Shown: positions 30,110 through 39,730 of the stretch, piece by piece
How positions within the stretch are numbered: position 1 is the stretch's first letter
Layout of the letters: each line of letters opens with the position of its first letter
NCBI GenBank assembly: GCA_019239895.1
Contig: JAFAZH010000037.1
Location: 1-64,000 of the forward strand
Direction of reading: 5' to 3'
Source: Abditibacteriaceae bacterium
GTDB taxonomy: Bacteria > Armatimonadota > Abditibacteriia > Abditibacteriales > Abditibacteriaceae
DNA length: 64,000 nt
Notes under the pieces: generated by a model
Database searches by the model: none
What the model saw: the letters and a program-made list of their open reading frames with translations, nothing else
What the model was told of the DNA's origin: nothing
Translations under genes and position numbers: made by a program

Positions 30110-32239
30110 ATGCAAGCATGGTTCGGGGCAGTTTGCGCCACATTGCTATCTTCTTCCGTCTGTGGCAACGGTAAAGTTCCAGAAGCAGCGATCAACTCTT
30201 TTTGGCCCTGTGCATCGCAGGGCATCATACTCAAATGGCGTGCGGCCTTTTGGTGTGCGCTGTTGATGTTTGCGTTGCTTGCCCTTGCCCCCGCCCATTC
30301 ATCGTTGACTCCTGCTGCCTGGGCACAAACTCCGCCACCCATCCCCGATCAAGTGCAGGTTGTAACCGAAATTTTGACTTCCTTTGGTCTGAAGCTTAAC
30401 CCTCCAAAATGGCAGCCTCCTTATGTTGCCATCCTGCCAGGAGTCCCCGAATACTGGTTAGTTACCACGGGTGCTGGGGAAGCCCACTCCTTAAACGGTT
30501 CGATTTGCGGTGGAGATTTTTCTGTAGGCCAGAGAGGCGCGCAAAGCGATATTTTTATGCAATATGATGTTGGCAGACACTTTTTGCATGATCTGTATGA
30601 GAAAGATCTCAGTGTGCCCGTCGCTCAACAGCGTAAGATTGAGACCATTGAAGTTGGCACTGGTGCATCGGCATGGGTTACAAGTGTCTGGGAAGGCTAT
30701 GCAGCCCACGGCAGCTTGAAATGCGGCAACCTAGAACTGAATTTCAACTGGGAGCCATCAAAAGAAAACCTTAAGGGGCCAGTGGACGCCATAAATTGGC
30801 CTGCTCACGACGCAGCGGTAGCCGCCTTGAAAGACCTCATTCCCAAGATCGCTAAGGCGCTGGACGAACATAATGCCTGTCAAGGCGGGGACAGTCTCGA
30901 TCAAGTAGTGCGGCGCACCCTGAAAGCTCTCCGCCAGCTTCAACCCGGCACGGCCCCGGCACTCCCGGCGGCTTATAAAAGACAAGAGTCGGATAGGCCA
31001 CAGGTGTCTTATCTGGAAGACGTTATTTCTGATAGCCATCGCTCCCCTATGCGCCACTCCGCTACTCGCCGCTCCGCGCACGGTAATCAATTGTGGCGTA
31101 ATGGCGCTAGAGTCATCCCCAATCGAGGTTCACGAGCCAGCCGTGGATGGCACAACGAGTTGATTGCCGTGACCTGCCCGCCCTGGGATGATAACACATT
31201 TTTTAGAATGGACGAAAAGTTGGCCCCCGATGTCAAGCGCATCATCGCAGAATCCACCGAGCATCCGGTGGAACTACGCAACATTCTGTTGAAGTGTCTT
31301 TATGATCCAGAGGTGCATAACCAGGTTTACCTGCTGCTGATGCTCAAACCCTCGGCACAAGGACTGAGGAAAGCGTCCTTACCCGACACCAGTGTCGTCT
31401 TCCACAACCTCTCGCAGAAGTTGCGCGCCTCCGACAAGCTGTTGCGCTACTGTCGCGGGCGTGACCGCTACTGCCATAAGGAGCAGGAAGAAGAATGGAA
31501 AAAGTTCGTCCGCAACGGGCAATTGGCCTTCGATATTCTGACTACAACCCTCACGAGCAGCCTGGCCGCCATGCAAATAGCGATGCCTTCACCCAGTAAG
31601 GCCGTTAGCTTTCTGGACATCTGGACCAAGGCCCAGAACCATGACCCCGACATCCAGAAGACGCTGCCCCAGGACATGCAGGCTCTGTTGTTAGACGCTT
31701 TTACTTCCATACCCGACATTCCTCACACCTTATACACGCCGTCCACGCCGCCCACGCTTGACCCAAACAGCACGCTGCGCACCGGCCCCATTTGGAATTA
31801 CGACATTACCGAGAATCTGGGCACGCTCGATATGAGTAAAAGCATTGGCTCGGCCTATGCCTCTGAGGCATGGCAAAAGTGGGTCACGGTGCATAGCAAC
31901 GAGCTATTGCCGGAGATCAAGGAGCGCATTGATGGTGCCGCCACCGAGGGTGAGTGGTTTGATCGTCTTGAAAACGAAAGGCAAAAACTCGGAGATACCC
32001 TCGTGTGGCATCGTGCTACGCTCGCTCGCTTTAATCAAATCTTTAAGAGTAACGGCTGGGAACTGGATCCCCCGGAAGATCAGTTGTCCCATGTGCTGCG
32101 CACCTATCTTAAGCATGATTATAAAGAATATGTCACTGCCCGCCGCGAAGTGCTGCGCCGCCTGGATGCCACACGCGAGCAGATTATCCTCACCGGGTAT
32201 TACAGCGGTGTTGCGGAGTATGAGAACACCAATCCTTGA
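30110..32239 (+). CDS. Large secreted or anchored protein, unknown
   Basis: 709 residues from the ATG at 30110, with GAGGAG 9 bp upstream. A hydrophobic stretch near residues 40-57 (AFWCALLMFALLALAPA) ends in AAWAQT, like a signal cleavage site. The 37 residues before it are unusual for a signal peptide, so the true start may be further in. The mature part is mostly soluble, with helices (IPKIAKALDEHNAC, ENERQKLGDTLVWHRATLARF) and scattered cysteines. No known domain recognised. It opens a run of three secreted-protein genes on the same strand. Confidence 0.6.
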   Translation: MQAWFGAVCATLLSSSVCGNGKVPEAAINSFWPCASQGIILKWRAAFWCALLMFALLALAPAHSSLTPAAWAQTPPPIPDQVQVVTEILTSFGLKLNPPKWQPPYVAILPGVPEYWLVTTGAGEAHSLNGSICGGDFSVGQRGAQSDIFMQYDVGRHFLHDLYEKDLSVPVAQQRKIETIEVGTGASAWVTSVWEGYAAHGSLKCGNLELNFNWEPSKENLKGPVDAINWPAHDAAVAALKDLIPKIAKALDEHNACQGGDSLDQVVRRTLKALRQLQPGTAPALPAAYKRQESDRPQVSYLEDVISDSHRSPMRHSATRRSAHGNQLWRNGARVIPNRGSRASRGWHNELIAVTCPPWDDNTFFRMDEKLAPDVKRIIAESTEHPVELRNILLKCLYDPEVHNQVYLLLMLKPSAQGLRKASLPDTSVVFHNLSQKLRASDKLLRYCRGRDRYCHKEQEEEWKKFVRNGQLAFDILTTTLTSSLAAMQIAMPSPSKAVSFLDIWTKAQNHDPDIQKTLPQDMQALLLDAFTSIPDIPHTLYTPSTPPTLDPNSTLRTGPIWNYDITENLGTLDMSKSIGSAYASEAWQKWVTVHSNELLPEIKERIDGAATEGEWFDRLENERQKLGDTLVWHRATLARFNQIFKSNGWELDPPEDQLSHVLRTYLKHDYKEYVTARREVLRRLDATREQIILTGYYSGVAEYENTNP

Positions 32240-32308
32240 AAGAATACGCTGCCAGCAATCATGAGGATAAAGTAGTGGTCAGATAATGTTGGTCGGACGA
32301 GGAGGCCC

Positions 32309-33970
32309 ATGATGCAACGTCAAATAGTCCCTTTCAACGTCAGGAAGCTCTCTTGCTGGCCTGGCTCAACTATGCTCGTCTGTTTGCTCGTTATGAGTAT
32401 GGCCCATGCCCAGGCACCACAGGCGGTGACGATTAAGCAGGTGGCCTTCTGGAAGGATATGGGACTCTCCGATGCAGCGATTCAAGCTCGCTTGGCCGCG
32501 CTTGAGCCACCACCACAATTTTCAGAAGCCGACTTAGCCTGGCTGCGCGATACGGGAGCCGAGCCGTCTTTGATTCAGGATGTGAAGCCTTTTACCCCTG
32601 GCGGAGACGCTGCCACAGTGTCCCAACCATCTCCACCATCGAATGGCCCGACGAACATCCCAGAGAGTAATGGTGGCATTATTCCTGGCACCGGCAGCAA
32701 CGGCACCAGCAGCACTATTCCTACCAGTCCTTTGACCTTTAGTGTAAAAGCCGGGGCGTGGCAGCCCACAGGCGTGCAACTGCGGCAGGGGCAGACTTTT
32801 ACGGTGCAGGCCAGTGGCAACCTCCAGGGCTACAATCACACCTGGGGGCCGGATGGCTACGCGTTGCTGGGCTTCATGGCCTACAACCTGAAAGGTAAAG
32901 TTGGCACGCAGATTATTGAACTGGGCAGCAATCGTAGCAGCCTCGCCAAAGAAGCTGGCGAGTTGTTGCTGGGCATCACCAAGACCAATGACATCAACCC
33001 GGATGATGCCAATAACATCTCCGGTGCTTTCACTGTAACGGTAAATAATGGGGATGGCAATGCGACAGGCAACGGAGTTGTAACCTCCTCACCGGTATCA
33101 TTTCCCGCTACGCCCGCACTGCCGCCCACCGTAACGCGACCAGCCCCTGCTTCGCCTCCGGTTACGGCCAACCCGCTTCCGACTGGCGCGGTCAGTAAAG
33201 GCCGCTTAGCTGGACAATGGCGTGATGGCAACGGCGCGGTGCTGACGTTGCGCCAGGCGGGCAGCATCGTCACCGGCACTTACACTGGCGGGCCGGGACA
33301 CGATAGTCTCAAGGGAAGGATTAACGGAGCTGTCATTGGTAATCAGTTCACGGGTCTCTTTGAAAGCCATGAGGGGAATAGTGCTAATACTGGCCTTTAT
33401 ACCTGGAAATTGTTAGATGAGAATACGATTCAGGGCGAATGGTCATCTGTTGATCACAAACAAGGTGACCGATTTACCTGGCAGCGCGTCAACGGTGTGG
33501 TGCTAGGTGGAGTGCCGCCAAGTGCAGTGCCGCCAACCGAGGTGGTGCCCAATCCTGGCCGCGACGCTAACACCACTGAATTCACTTTCGTAGATCAAGC
33601 GACTGATGTAGTCAATCACAACGGAGCTACGCCCGACGGGAACAACGACGGGCACTTCCGCTTGCGCCTGGGTCTCAATGGCACTCAGGAGCTACAAAAG
33701 ATGAATCTGCGACAAACCGATGCCAATGGCAACCCCACAGTGGAGCGCTGGTCTTCCTATAGCGGTGACTATTGGCTGCTGGCTGTGGCGCAGAACGGTA
33801 AAGTGTTAAACACGCAATTTCTGCCGACGCTGGGCCCGTTCACCGGCCCCGTGACGCTCGACCTGTATGCCAGTCCCGCCTCCGGCTTTAACCCCGGTAA
33901 TTCTTACCAGGTTGAGGTGGTTTTGGGTAACGGTCAGGTTATTAAGAAAGTGGCCCGCGTGCCGGGTTAG
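32309..33970 (+). CDS. Secreted multidomain protein with lectin-like domain
   Basis: 553 residues with a signal peptide ending AHAQAPQ. Residues about 140-250 (VKAGAWQPTGVQLRQGQTFTVQASG, then GELLLGITKTNDINPDDANN) resemble the PA-IL-like galactose-binding fold. A Pro-rich linker follows, then a beta-barrel-like unit (GRLAGQWRDGNGAVLTLRQAG). The C-terminal unit begins at TTEFTFVDQATDVVNHNG. No ribosome site is obvious. Probable extracellular carbohydrate-binding protein; that is inference. Confidence 0.6.
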   Translation: MMQRQIVPFNVRKLSCWPGSTMLVCLLVMSMAHAQAPQAVTIKQVAFWKDMGLSDAAIQARLAALEPPPQFSEADLAWLRDTGAEPSLIQDVKPFTPGGDAATVSQPSPPSNGPTNIPESNGGIIPGTGSNGTSSTIPTSPLTFSVKAGAWQPTGVQLRQGQTFTVQASGNLQGYNHTWGPDGYALLGFMAYNLKGKVGTQIIELGSNRSSLAKEAGELLLGITKTNDINPDDANNISGAFTVTVNNGDGNATGNGVVTSSPVSFPATPALPPTVTRPAPASPPVTANPLPTGAVSKGRLAGQWRDGNGAVLTLRQAGSIVTGTYTGGPGHDSLKGRINGAVIGNQFTGLFESHEGNSANTGLYTWKLLDENTIQGEWSSVDHKQGDRFTWQRVNGVVLGGVPPSAVPPTEVVPNPGRDANTTEFTFVDQATDVVNHNGATPDGNNDGHFRLRLGLNGTQELQKMNLRQTDANGNPTVERWSSYSGDYWLLAVAQNGKVLNTQFLPTLGPFTGPVTLDLYASPASGFNPGNSYQVEVVLGNGQVIKKVARVPG

Positions 33971-34009
33971 CCCCACTTATTGGCCCGTTGCTCCGACTGC
34001 GGCCTGCAC

Positions 34010-34042
34010 CTGACGGAACATCCGTGTCTGGTGTTCCGTCAG
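34010..34042 (+). terminator. Perfect 11 bp hairpin after the lectin-like gene
   Basis: CTGACGGAACA (34010-34020) and TGTTCCGTCAG (34032-34042) are exact complements around an 11 base loop. No T-run follows. Confidence 0.55.
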
Positions 34043-34101
34043 ATGAAGCGACCATTTCATTGTAGATCAGGTTTTTGTGCATTATAGGTTGAAAGGTTCC
34101 C

Positions 34102-36006
34102 TTGAGACAAACCTCATTCTGGGTGCTGGCGGGCTTGGTGGGCAGCAGCGTTCTGGCAGGGGCAAACCAGCCCTCGGCGACCCAGGCTCCGCCGCGGGCC
34201 ACAGCGGAGCCGGTTCCTACCCCAAACCCTATACAAGTTGAGAACGCCAAGCCGGGCACGCGTGGCTGGTATATCACCAAACCGGCCATGAATGGCGAGA
34301 TTCAAGCCTATGCCGGTGAAGATAGCATTAACAAGGGCGAGGATGTGCACCTTTACGTCAGCAGCCAACGGCCCTATACGATGCAGCTTTATCGTTTGGG
34401 CTATTATGGTGGGGCCGGGGCGCGGCTGATGGCGAACTTCGCCGTTAGTCCAGCTATTCCGCAGGGTTACTGGGTGTTTAATATGGATGCGCCCAAACCG
34501 CAGAATGGCTTGCCCGTGAATTGCCCGACCTGCATCATCAGCCAGAAAGATGAAAAGGGCCAGGAAACCAATATCCGTGATGTCAACTGGAAGCTCACCA
34601 ACACCGTGCATTTTCCGGCGAGTTGGACGAGCGGCATTTACCTGTTTAAGCTGACCGAAAGCGCGGGCAACCAGTGGATGGTGCCCCTTGTGCTGCGCGA
34701 TGATGGAGCCAAAGCCGATCTAGTGTTTCAAGACCCGGCCAACACTGACCAGGCTTATAACCGCTGGGGCGGCACCTCGCTTTATAAGAACTACCTGTTG
34801 GCCGATGATGGCTCTGGCGGTCACGCTTTTTACGAATCGTGGAACCGGCCCTTCGATCAAAAGTATGGCAGTGGCCATGTCCTGGTGTGGACGTATACCA
34901 TGCTGCGCTTTCTGGAAGAGCAAGGCTATAACGTCACCTATAGCACCAATAATGCGGTGGCGCTAGGGCTAACCAACCTGCTGAACTACAAGGGGTTCGT
35001 GTCGGCTGGACACGATGAATACTGGAGCCAGGCCGAACGCAAAAAGCTGGAGGACGCCATCGCTTCCGGGGTGAGCGCGGCTTTCTTTGGCGGCAATGAC
35101 ATCTATCGCCAGGTGCGTAACTATCCCGATCTGCAAGGCCGCGCCGCCCGCTGGATGGCTGGTTATGATAATCCGCCCCTTGACTCGATTCAAACCAAAG
35201 GCCCATTAGGAGTCTCGCTGGCCACCGGGCAATGGCGGCTTCCCGCGATCAACGACCCGGAGGACAAGATTCTGGTCTCGATGTATAACGCGATTAACTA
35301 TCGCAACCAGAACCTTATCGTCAAGAACACCGGGCACTGGGTCTTCACTGGCACGGGCTTGCAAGAGGGTGACGCTATCCCCGGCATCTTAGGTTATGAA
35401 GTGGATTCCCTCCTCAACCCGGCGCGACTCACCGTGCCCGGCGAGCGTGTCACCATCATCGGCCAGTCACCGTTTCAAAACGCCGACCGCATCCCCAAAA
35501 CATTGGTCTCAGTTGCCGCGTTGCGCGAGATTACGCGCACCAATAACATTGTCTTCAACGCGGGCACTATCTACTGGCCTTATGGCCTGAACAACTTTCA
35601 CCTCGAATATCACGAGGAAAGCCAGGTGCCGGTTTCCGCTGCTTTGCGCCAGATGACCAACAACATCTTGCAGCGCATGATTACCGGCAAGGTGCCTGCT
35701 ATTACTGCCGCTTCGGTTATTTCCCAGACCTGGGCCGACGCCTCAACCCAATCCATTCATCTGCGCCTGACCACCGCCCTGAATGCCACCACTGCTAGCG
35801 ATGCAGTTCACTACACCATCACAATTAACGGGCAAGCTGTGCGGGCGGAGAGTGCAGGGTATAATGCGAACAACCAGACCATCACTCTCAGCTTGCCCGT
35901 TGATACATTGCACATTGGAGATGTGGTGGCGGTGCGCTGGGATGGCTTATCCGATAACGCAGGGGTGGTATTGAAGCCGGGTGAGGTGCGGCTGGGTGTG
36001 AGGTGA
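34102..36006 (+). CDS. Secreted N,N-dimethylformamidase beta-like protein
   Basis: 634 residues from a TTG start with GAAAGG just upstream; signal peptide FWVLAGLVGSSVLAGA. The core matches the dimethylformamidase beta-subunit C-terminal-like family: GEIQAYAGEDSINKGEDVHLYVSS, YRLGYYGGAGARLM, and GYNVTYSTNNAVAL..YKGFVSAGHDEYWS. A C-terminal domain (residues about 545-634, VHYTITINGQAV) is Ig-like. Family members are found in extracellular proteins of unknown substrate; amidase activity should not be assumed. Confidence 0.78.
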   Translation: MRQTSFWVLAGLVGSSVLAGANQPSATQAPPRATAEPVPTPNPIQVENAKPGTRGWYITKPAMNGEIQAYAGEDSINKGEDVHLYVSSQRPYTMQLYRLGYYGGAGARLMANFAVSPAIPQGYWVFNMDAPKPQNGLPVNCPTCIISQKDEKGQETNIRDVNWKLTNTVHFPASWTSGIYLFKLTESAGNQWMVPLVLRDDGAKADLVFQDPANTDQAYNRWGGTSLYKNYLLADDGSGGHAFYESWNRPFDQKYGSGHVLVWTYTMLRFLEEQGYNVTYSTNNAVALGLTNLLNYKGFVSAGHDEYWSQAERKKLEDAIASGVSAAFFGGNDIYRQVRNYPDLQGRAARWMAGYDNPPLDSIQTKGPLGVSLATGQWRLPAINDPEDKILVSMYNAINYRNQNLIVKNTGHWVFTGTGLQEGDAIPGILGYEVDSLLNPARLTVPGERVTIIGQSPFQNADRIPKTLVSVAALREITRTNNIVFNAGTIYWPYGLNNFHLEYHEESQVPVSAALRQMTNNILQRMITGKVPAITAASVISQTWADASTQSIHLRLTTALNATTASDAVHYTITINGQAVRAESAGYNANNQTITLSLPVDTLHIGDVVAVRWDGLSDNAGVVLKPGEVRLGVR

Positions 36007-36098
36007 ACAGGTCTCATTCAGGTTCCCCTTTAACAGAGGGACGCTGAGTCTCACCGGCGACGGTAATTGCCTGGGCAAGGAGAATGATGCGTGGGTTG

Positions 36099-36244
36099 GC
36101 CCTCACCCCCGGCCCCTCTCCCGATAACAGGAGAGGGGAGCACAAACTCAAAGTGGCTCGTCGGAGTATTGCTGTTGTCCTACGCTGGCGTTAGCCTGTG
36201 AACTCCCCTCTCCCTTGTATGGGAGAGGGGCCGGGGGTGAGGGC
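36099..36244. repeat. Palindrome, GCCCTCACCCCCGG family
   Basis: Perfect 24 bp outer arms at 36099-36122 and 36221-36244, with inner GGAGAGGGGAG/CTCCCCTCTCC pairs. Same family as 37206-37353. Confidence 0.9.
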
Positions 36245-36300
36245 TACCAGCCGTGCCTTCCTCTACCCCCTGGCCAGGAGGATGGGTGGGGGTCTGTCAT

Positions 36301-37164
36301 CTAAACCAGCCGTTGCGTATCTTTATTCTTGTCTTTTGCCTGCTGCGATGGCTCGCCCGCAGCGCGCACCTCGGCCCACTCCTGCGAGAGACGGGCTTGC
36401 TCCTGGCTGAGTTGCCCCAGTTGATCGGCCAGTTCCACTCGCTGGGCATCGTTCAAGTCGCTTCTCCTGAGTTGCTCCGCCACCGCGTGCAATTGCTGGC
36501 TGATGGAACGATGTTCACTTTCGATGCGGGCCGCGACCTCGGCTGTGTCAGGTGCATTGGCTGGCCCCGCGTGTGGTGGCATCGGCGGTTGGGGCGGTAT
36601 GGGTGGCTGCGGCGGATGTGGGGGATGCGGTGGGTGGTGTGCCTCGTTTTCGTGGTGGTGCGCCTCCGGTGCTCTGTCCTCGGCTTGGCCCCAGCCGGGT
36701 ATACACTGGCGCATGATATGGTCGCGGTCGCGCATCACCTGCTCCATGACCTGCTCGCGGATTTTCTGACCCAACCCGCGTAGTTCCTGCAAATCGGGCA
36801 TATTGCCGATGTTGACATGGACATTCTTGCCGCCAAAGGGATGGGGCGGTTGGGGCGGATGCACCGCATGAGGTGGGGGCGGCGGCGCGGGCGCTTCGTC
36901 TTCGATGAGATAACCCGCGAGTTGGGCCGAAGCGATGCCGACCTCATCAAAACTGGCCTCGTCGGGTAGGGGACGAAAGAGGCCACTGACGACGATGCCA
37001 GTGCGCTCTAAGTATTCCAGCACCGCATTGTATTGTTGCACCGAGGCGCGTCCTCCTTCGCGCAAACTGCCGGTGAGACTGGCTTCTTTGGCCATCTGCG
37101 CCGTCTCGCGCAGGAGATGCCGGATACGTCGAATCTCTTTAGCTTGGTCGTTTTGTTCTTGCAT
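36301..37164 (-). CDS. His/Pro-rich coiled-coil protein, sigma-linked
   Basis: 287 residues. Helical N-terminus (QAKEIRRIRHLLRETAQMAKE). Two Pro/His tracts flank a helical middle (PDLQELRGLGQKIREQVMEQ): the first about residues 90-110, the second about 168-200 with HHPPHPP words. A Gln/Glu-rich coiled coil closes the protein. No membrane segment or zinc motif of a classical anti-sigma factor is visible. It lies downstream of an ECF sigma gene in the same direction, separated by a palindrome. The His/Pro tracts could bind metal; that is speculation. Confidence 0.6.
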   Translation of the reverse strand: MQEQNDQAKEIRRIRHLLRETAQMAKEASLTGSLREGGRASVQQYNAVLEYLERTGIVVSGLFRPLPDEASFDEVGIASAQLAGYLIEDEAPAPPPPPHAVHPPQPPHPFGGKNVHVNIGNMPDLQELRGLGQKIREQVMEQVMRDRDHIMRQCIPGWGQAEDRAPEAHHHENEAHHPPHPPHPPQPPIPPQPPMPPHAGPANAPDTAEVAARIESEHRSISQQLHAVAEQLRRSDLNDAQRVELADQLGQLSQEQARLSQEWAEVRAAGEPSQQAKDKNKDTQRLV

Positions 37165-37205
37165 AATTGCTCCTTTTGATTTTTGCGGGGAAGCAGGCGG
37201 AAGAG

Positions 37206-37353
37206 GCCCTCACCCCCGGCCCCTCTCCCAACCTTGGGAGAGGGGAGCACGAGGGACTACCTGCTCGTGCCGCCATGACTTTGGTGTTGTGAGAATCGCT
37301 TGCGTGTGACCTCCCCTCTCCCAACCTTGGGAGAGGGGCTGGGGGGTGAGGGC
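37206..37353. repeat. Palindrome, GCCCTCACCCCCGG family
   Basis: GCCCTCACCCCCGGCCCCTC with an inner hairpin CTCTCCCAACCTTGGGAGAG on the left. The right side repeats CCAACCTTGGGAGAGGGG and ends GGTGAGGGC. It lies between the sigma gene and the His/Pro-rich gene. Confidence 0.9.
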
Positions 37354-37372
37354 CGCGCACCCCCTCACCTTG

Positions 37373-37996
37373 TCACCCCCTCACCCTTTCTCCTCTTCTT
37401 CTTTTCCGTGTGCTTCCTTGGCTAAAATTAATCTGGCGACGCATCAGTTGGCGGCCATGATGCAAGCGCCATTTGACGGTGGTTACTGGGAGCAAGAGAA
37501 AGGCTGCGATTCGTTCCACGGGCCATTCCTGGAAGTAGCGCAGGCGCAACACCATCTGATAATCCGCAGGGAGTCGCTCTAAAGCCGTGCTGATGGTGGC
37601 GCGTTCGACTTTGCGCATCAGTTCATCTACCGGGGATACTCCCAACTCATGGCTGTTGGCGACAATCAGGCGGTCTAACTCCTGGTCTTCGGTGGCCTGG
37701 CTATAACCTTCGCGGGTCGCTACCCGGTGGGCGCGGTGGCGGGTGATCGTATACAACCAGCCGCCAAACCGGGCCGGGTCTTCCAGTTGCGGCAGGGCTT
37801 TAAAAGCCAGCAGCAACGCTTCCTGGGCCACGTCCTCCGCCCCTTCCCGGCTGCCCAAGACCTGCTCGGCAGTGGCCATGACCGCCCCACGATAACGCCG
37901 CACGAGTTCATCATAGGCGGCCAGGTCACCGATGAGCGCATCTATGACTAACTCTTCGTCACTCAGTTGTGGTAGCTGCCCGCGATAAAGCGCCAA
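37373..37996 (-). CDS. ECF sigma factor (second)
   Basis: 207 residues. Region 2: YDELVRRYRGAVMATAEQVLG, GAEDVAQEALLLAFKAL, GGWLYTITRHRAHRV. Region 4: RLPADYQMVLRLRYFQEWPVERIAAFLLLPVTTVKWRL. The tail is very basic (STRKRRRGERVRG). Probably cotranscribed with the His/Pro-rich gene downstream, which may be its regulator. The region 4 helix has TVKWRLHHGRQLM, a common variant. Confidence 0.9.
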   Translation of the reverse strand: MALYRGQLPQLSDEELVIDALIGDLAAYDELVRRYRGAVMATAEQVLGSREGAEDVAQEALLLAFKALPQLEDPARFGGWLYTITRHRAHRVATREGYSQATEDQELDRLIVANSHELGVSPVDELMRKVERATISTALERLPADYQMVLRLRYFQEWPVERIAAFLLLPVTTVKWRLHHGRQLMRRQINFSQGSTRKRRRGERVRG

Positions 37997-38064
37997 ATTT
38001 CTTGCTCCTATTTATAGAGAGTCTACGCGGAGCGATAAAGATAGTGATTTAGAAAATTATTTTT

Positions 38065-38210
38065 AACCACGAATGCACACAAATTAGAAAGAGGATAGAG
38101 AATCGAGGATGGAAGATCGAGGCTAGCAGATCAAGTATCCAGCTTCCAGTAACCAGCTTCCAGTCTCTATCCTCTTTCGCATTCGTGTCTCTTCGTGTGC
38201 ATTCGTGGTT
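38065..38210. repeat. Intergenic palindrome, ACCACGAATGCACAC family
   Basis: Outer arms AACCACGAATGCACAC and GTGTGCATTCGTGGTT; inner GAAAGAGGATAGAG and CTCTATCCTCTTTC; central words CAGCTTCCAGTAACCAG. Between the SnoaL gene and the second ECF sigma gene. Confidence 0.88.
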
Positions 38211-38218
38211 CCCACAAA

Positions 38219-38635
38219 TTATTCAGATTTGATTTGCTCATAGAGGGAAGCGATGTCGAAGTTGTTCCAGCCCTCGACGATTTTGCCGTTTTCGAGGCGC
38301 ACCATCGTCATGCCGGTGATCTGGACAGGTTTGTGTGAAGCGGCGATACCCAGGCTGTCGCCGGTGTGGGTGCCGCGCACGCTGCAACGCGCTGCCGCCA
38401 TGTTGCCCTCGCTAATGACAGCCTCCACCGTAAACTGGATGTCGGGCAGGGCACCACGAAACGTCTGCACGAAAGGCGCAAACTCGGCAGGCCCGCATTT
38501 ACTGTCCGGGTTGGTGACCGGCAGGTTATGCACGATTGCGTTCTCATCCAGCATCTCTTGCAGGGCGTCCAGATTGCCCTTGTTCCAGACTTCCGCGAAC
38601 CAACGCCGCACAAACGCTTTATTGTCGCTTTCCAT
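38219..38635 (-). CDS. SnoaL-like ester cyclase family protein
   Basis: 138 residues. VRRWFAEVWNKGNLDALQEMLDENAIVHN and FRGALPDIQFTVEAVISEGNMAAAR followed by GKIVEGWNNFD are the standard SnoaL/NTF2-like pattern. Members form a small cone-shaped dimer; some are polyketide cyclases but most have unknown substrates. The gene stands alone, with a palindrome on its 3' side. Confidence 0.85.
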   Translation of the reverse strand: MESDNKAFVRRWFAEVWNKGNLDALQEMLDENAIVHNLPVTNPDSKCGPAEFAPFVQTFRGALPDIQFTVEAVISEGNMAAARCSVRGTHTGDSLGIAASHKPVQITGMTMVRLENGKIVEGWNNFDIASLYEQIKSE

Positions 38636-38729
38636 AAACTCTCCTTATGCCTAAGATTATTGCCTACATTATAAAACGAAAACGCGGACGTTTGGCATAT
38701 ACTTCTTGATTAGCTGCCAAGGAGCTTGT

Positions 38730-39698
38730 ATGAGCAATTCTCAACATCCGGGTGAAGATAGCAATGAACCGACGCCAGAACGCGCGGAACAGTTGAAAGA
38801 GGCTGGGGAGCTTTTGAAGGAGTGGGCTGAGGCTACGAAGGGTGAAGACAGCCAGGCCGCAGCCATCGCCAGGTTAAAGATTTGGGCACAGTTTGGCAAG
38901 ATGAAAGAGGAGCCTTCGCCCTGGTTAGACGCCATGCGTGAGGCGCGTCGGTGCGAGGCTGCCTTTGACTGGGCCGGAGCGGAGGCGTCCTATCAGCGGG
39001 CTATCGCATCCAGCCCAGACAGTCCAGGATTGCAGTATGGAGGCTATCGGGAACTGGCTTATTTTTATCGCTTATTGGGTCGTGATGCTGAGGCGTTGCA
39101 GGCCAAACGGCAAGCGACTGACTGGGCGAGGTTAGATGGTCTCGCCATCAAAATTGCGATGGCTTTGGAGGCGGAGGCTGCTGGTTATTTACTCCTGAAA
39201 GATCTCCCAACGGCTTGGGCTAAACTGGAGGAGGCATTTAATTTTATTGGAGATGATCTACTCCTAAGGTTACCCCGCGCCCGTGGCTTTATCTTACGCG
39301 CCGACTATTTCTTGGCTGTGGATGATATAACTCAGGCGCACAACGCCTTGAACGCGGCCTGGCCTCTCGTGCAACCACACGCAGATGCGTTCTCCAGTTT
39401 AGGCTGGCAAAGCAGTCTGGCTCATGGGTGGTCTACCATGGCGCGGCTGCGTGCCGCCCAAGATGATCTGGTGGGGGCCATAGCTCCCTACCGCGAAGCG
39501 GTGCATCGCTGGCGCATTATAGCCCAGGCTCCGCACGCACAAGGGCCTTATAAGTTCAATTCCTTGGCCGGAGCATTACGTGACTTAGGTTGCGCCTTGC
39601 GTGCTGTCGGTGATCCGTTGGCCAAAGATGCCTTCCAGGAAAGCCACTCCATCCGCCGCTCCATTGGCTTACTGCCCCTGGAAGAATCACCCCTTTAA
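38730..39698 (+). CDS. TPR-like repeat protein
   Basis: 322 residues, soluble. Charged helical N-terminus; TPR-like helix pairs follow: AFDWAGAEASYQRAIASSPDS, YRELAYFYRLLGRDAEALQAK, KDLPTAWAKLEEAFNFIG and LVGAIAPYREAVHRWRIIAQ. Start at the ATG at 38730 with AAGGAG 5-6 bp upstream. Probably a protein-interaction scaffold. Confidence 0.7.
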   Translation: MSNSQHPGEDSNEPTPERAEQLKEAGELLKEWAEATKGEDSQAAAIARLKIWAQFGKMKEEPSPWLDAMREARRCEAAFDWAGAEASYQRAIASSPDSPGLQYGGYRELAYFYRLLGRDAEALQAKRQATDWARLDGLAIKIAMALEAEAAGYLLLKDLPTAWAKLEEAFNFIGDDLLLRLPRARGFILRADYFLAVDDITQAHNALNAAWPLVQPHADAFSSLGWQSSLAHGWSTMARLRAAQDDLVGAIAPYREAVHRWRIIAQAPHAQGPYKFNSLAGALRDLGCALRAVGDPLAKDAFQESHSIRRSIGLLPLEESPL

Positions 39699-39730
39699 TC
39701 GTGTAAAATAACGAAGACGGTTTCTGTCGT

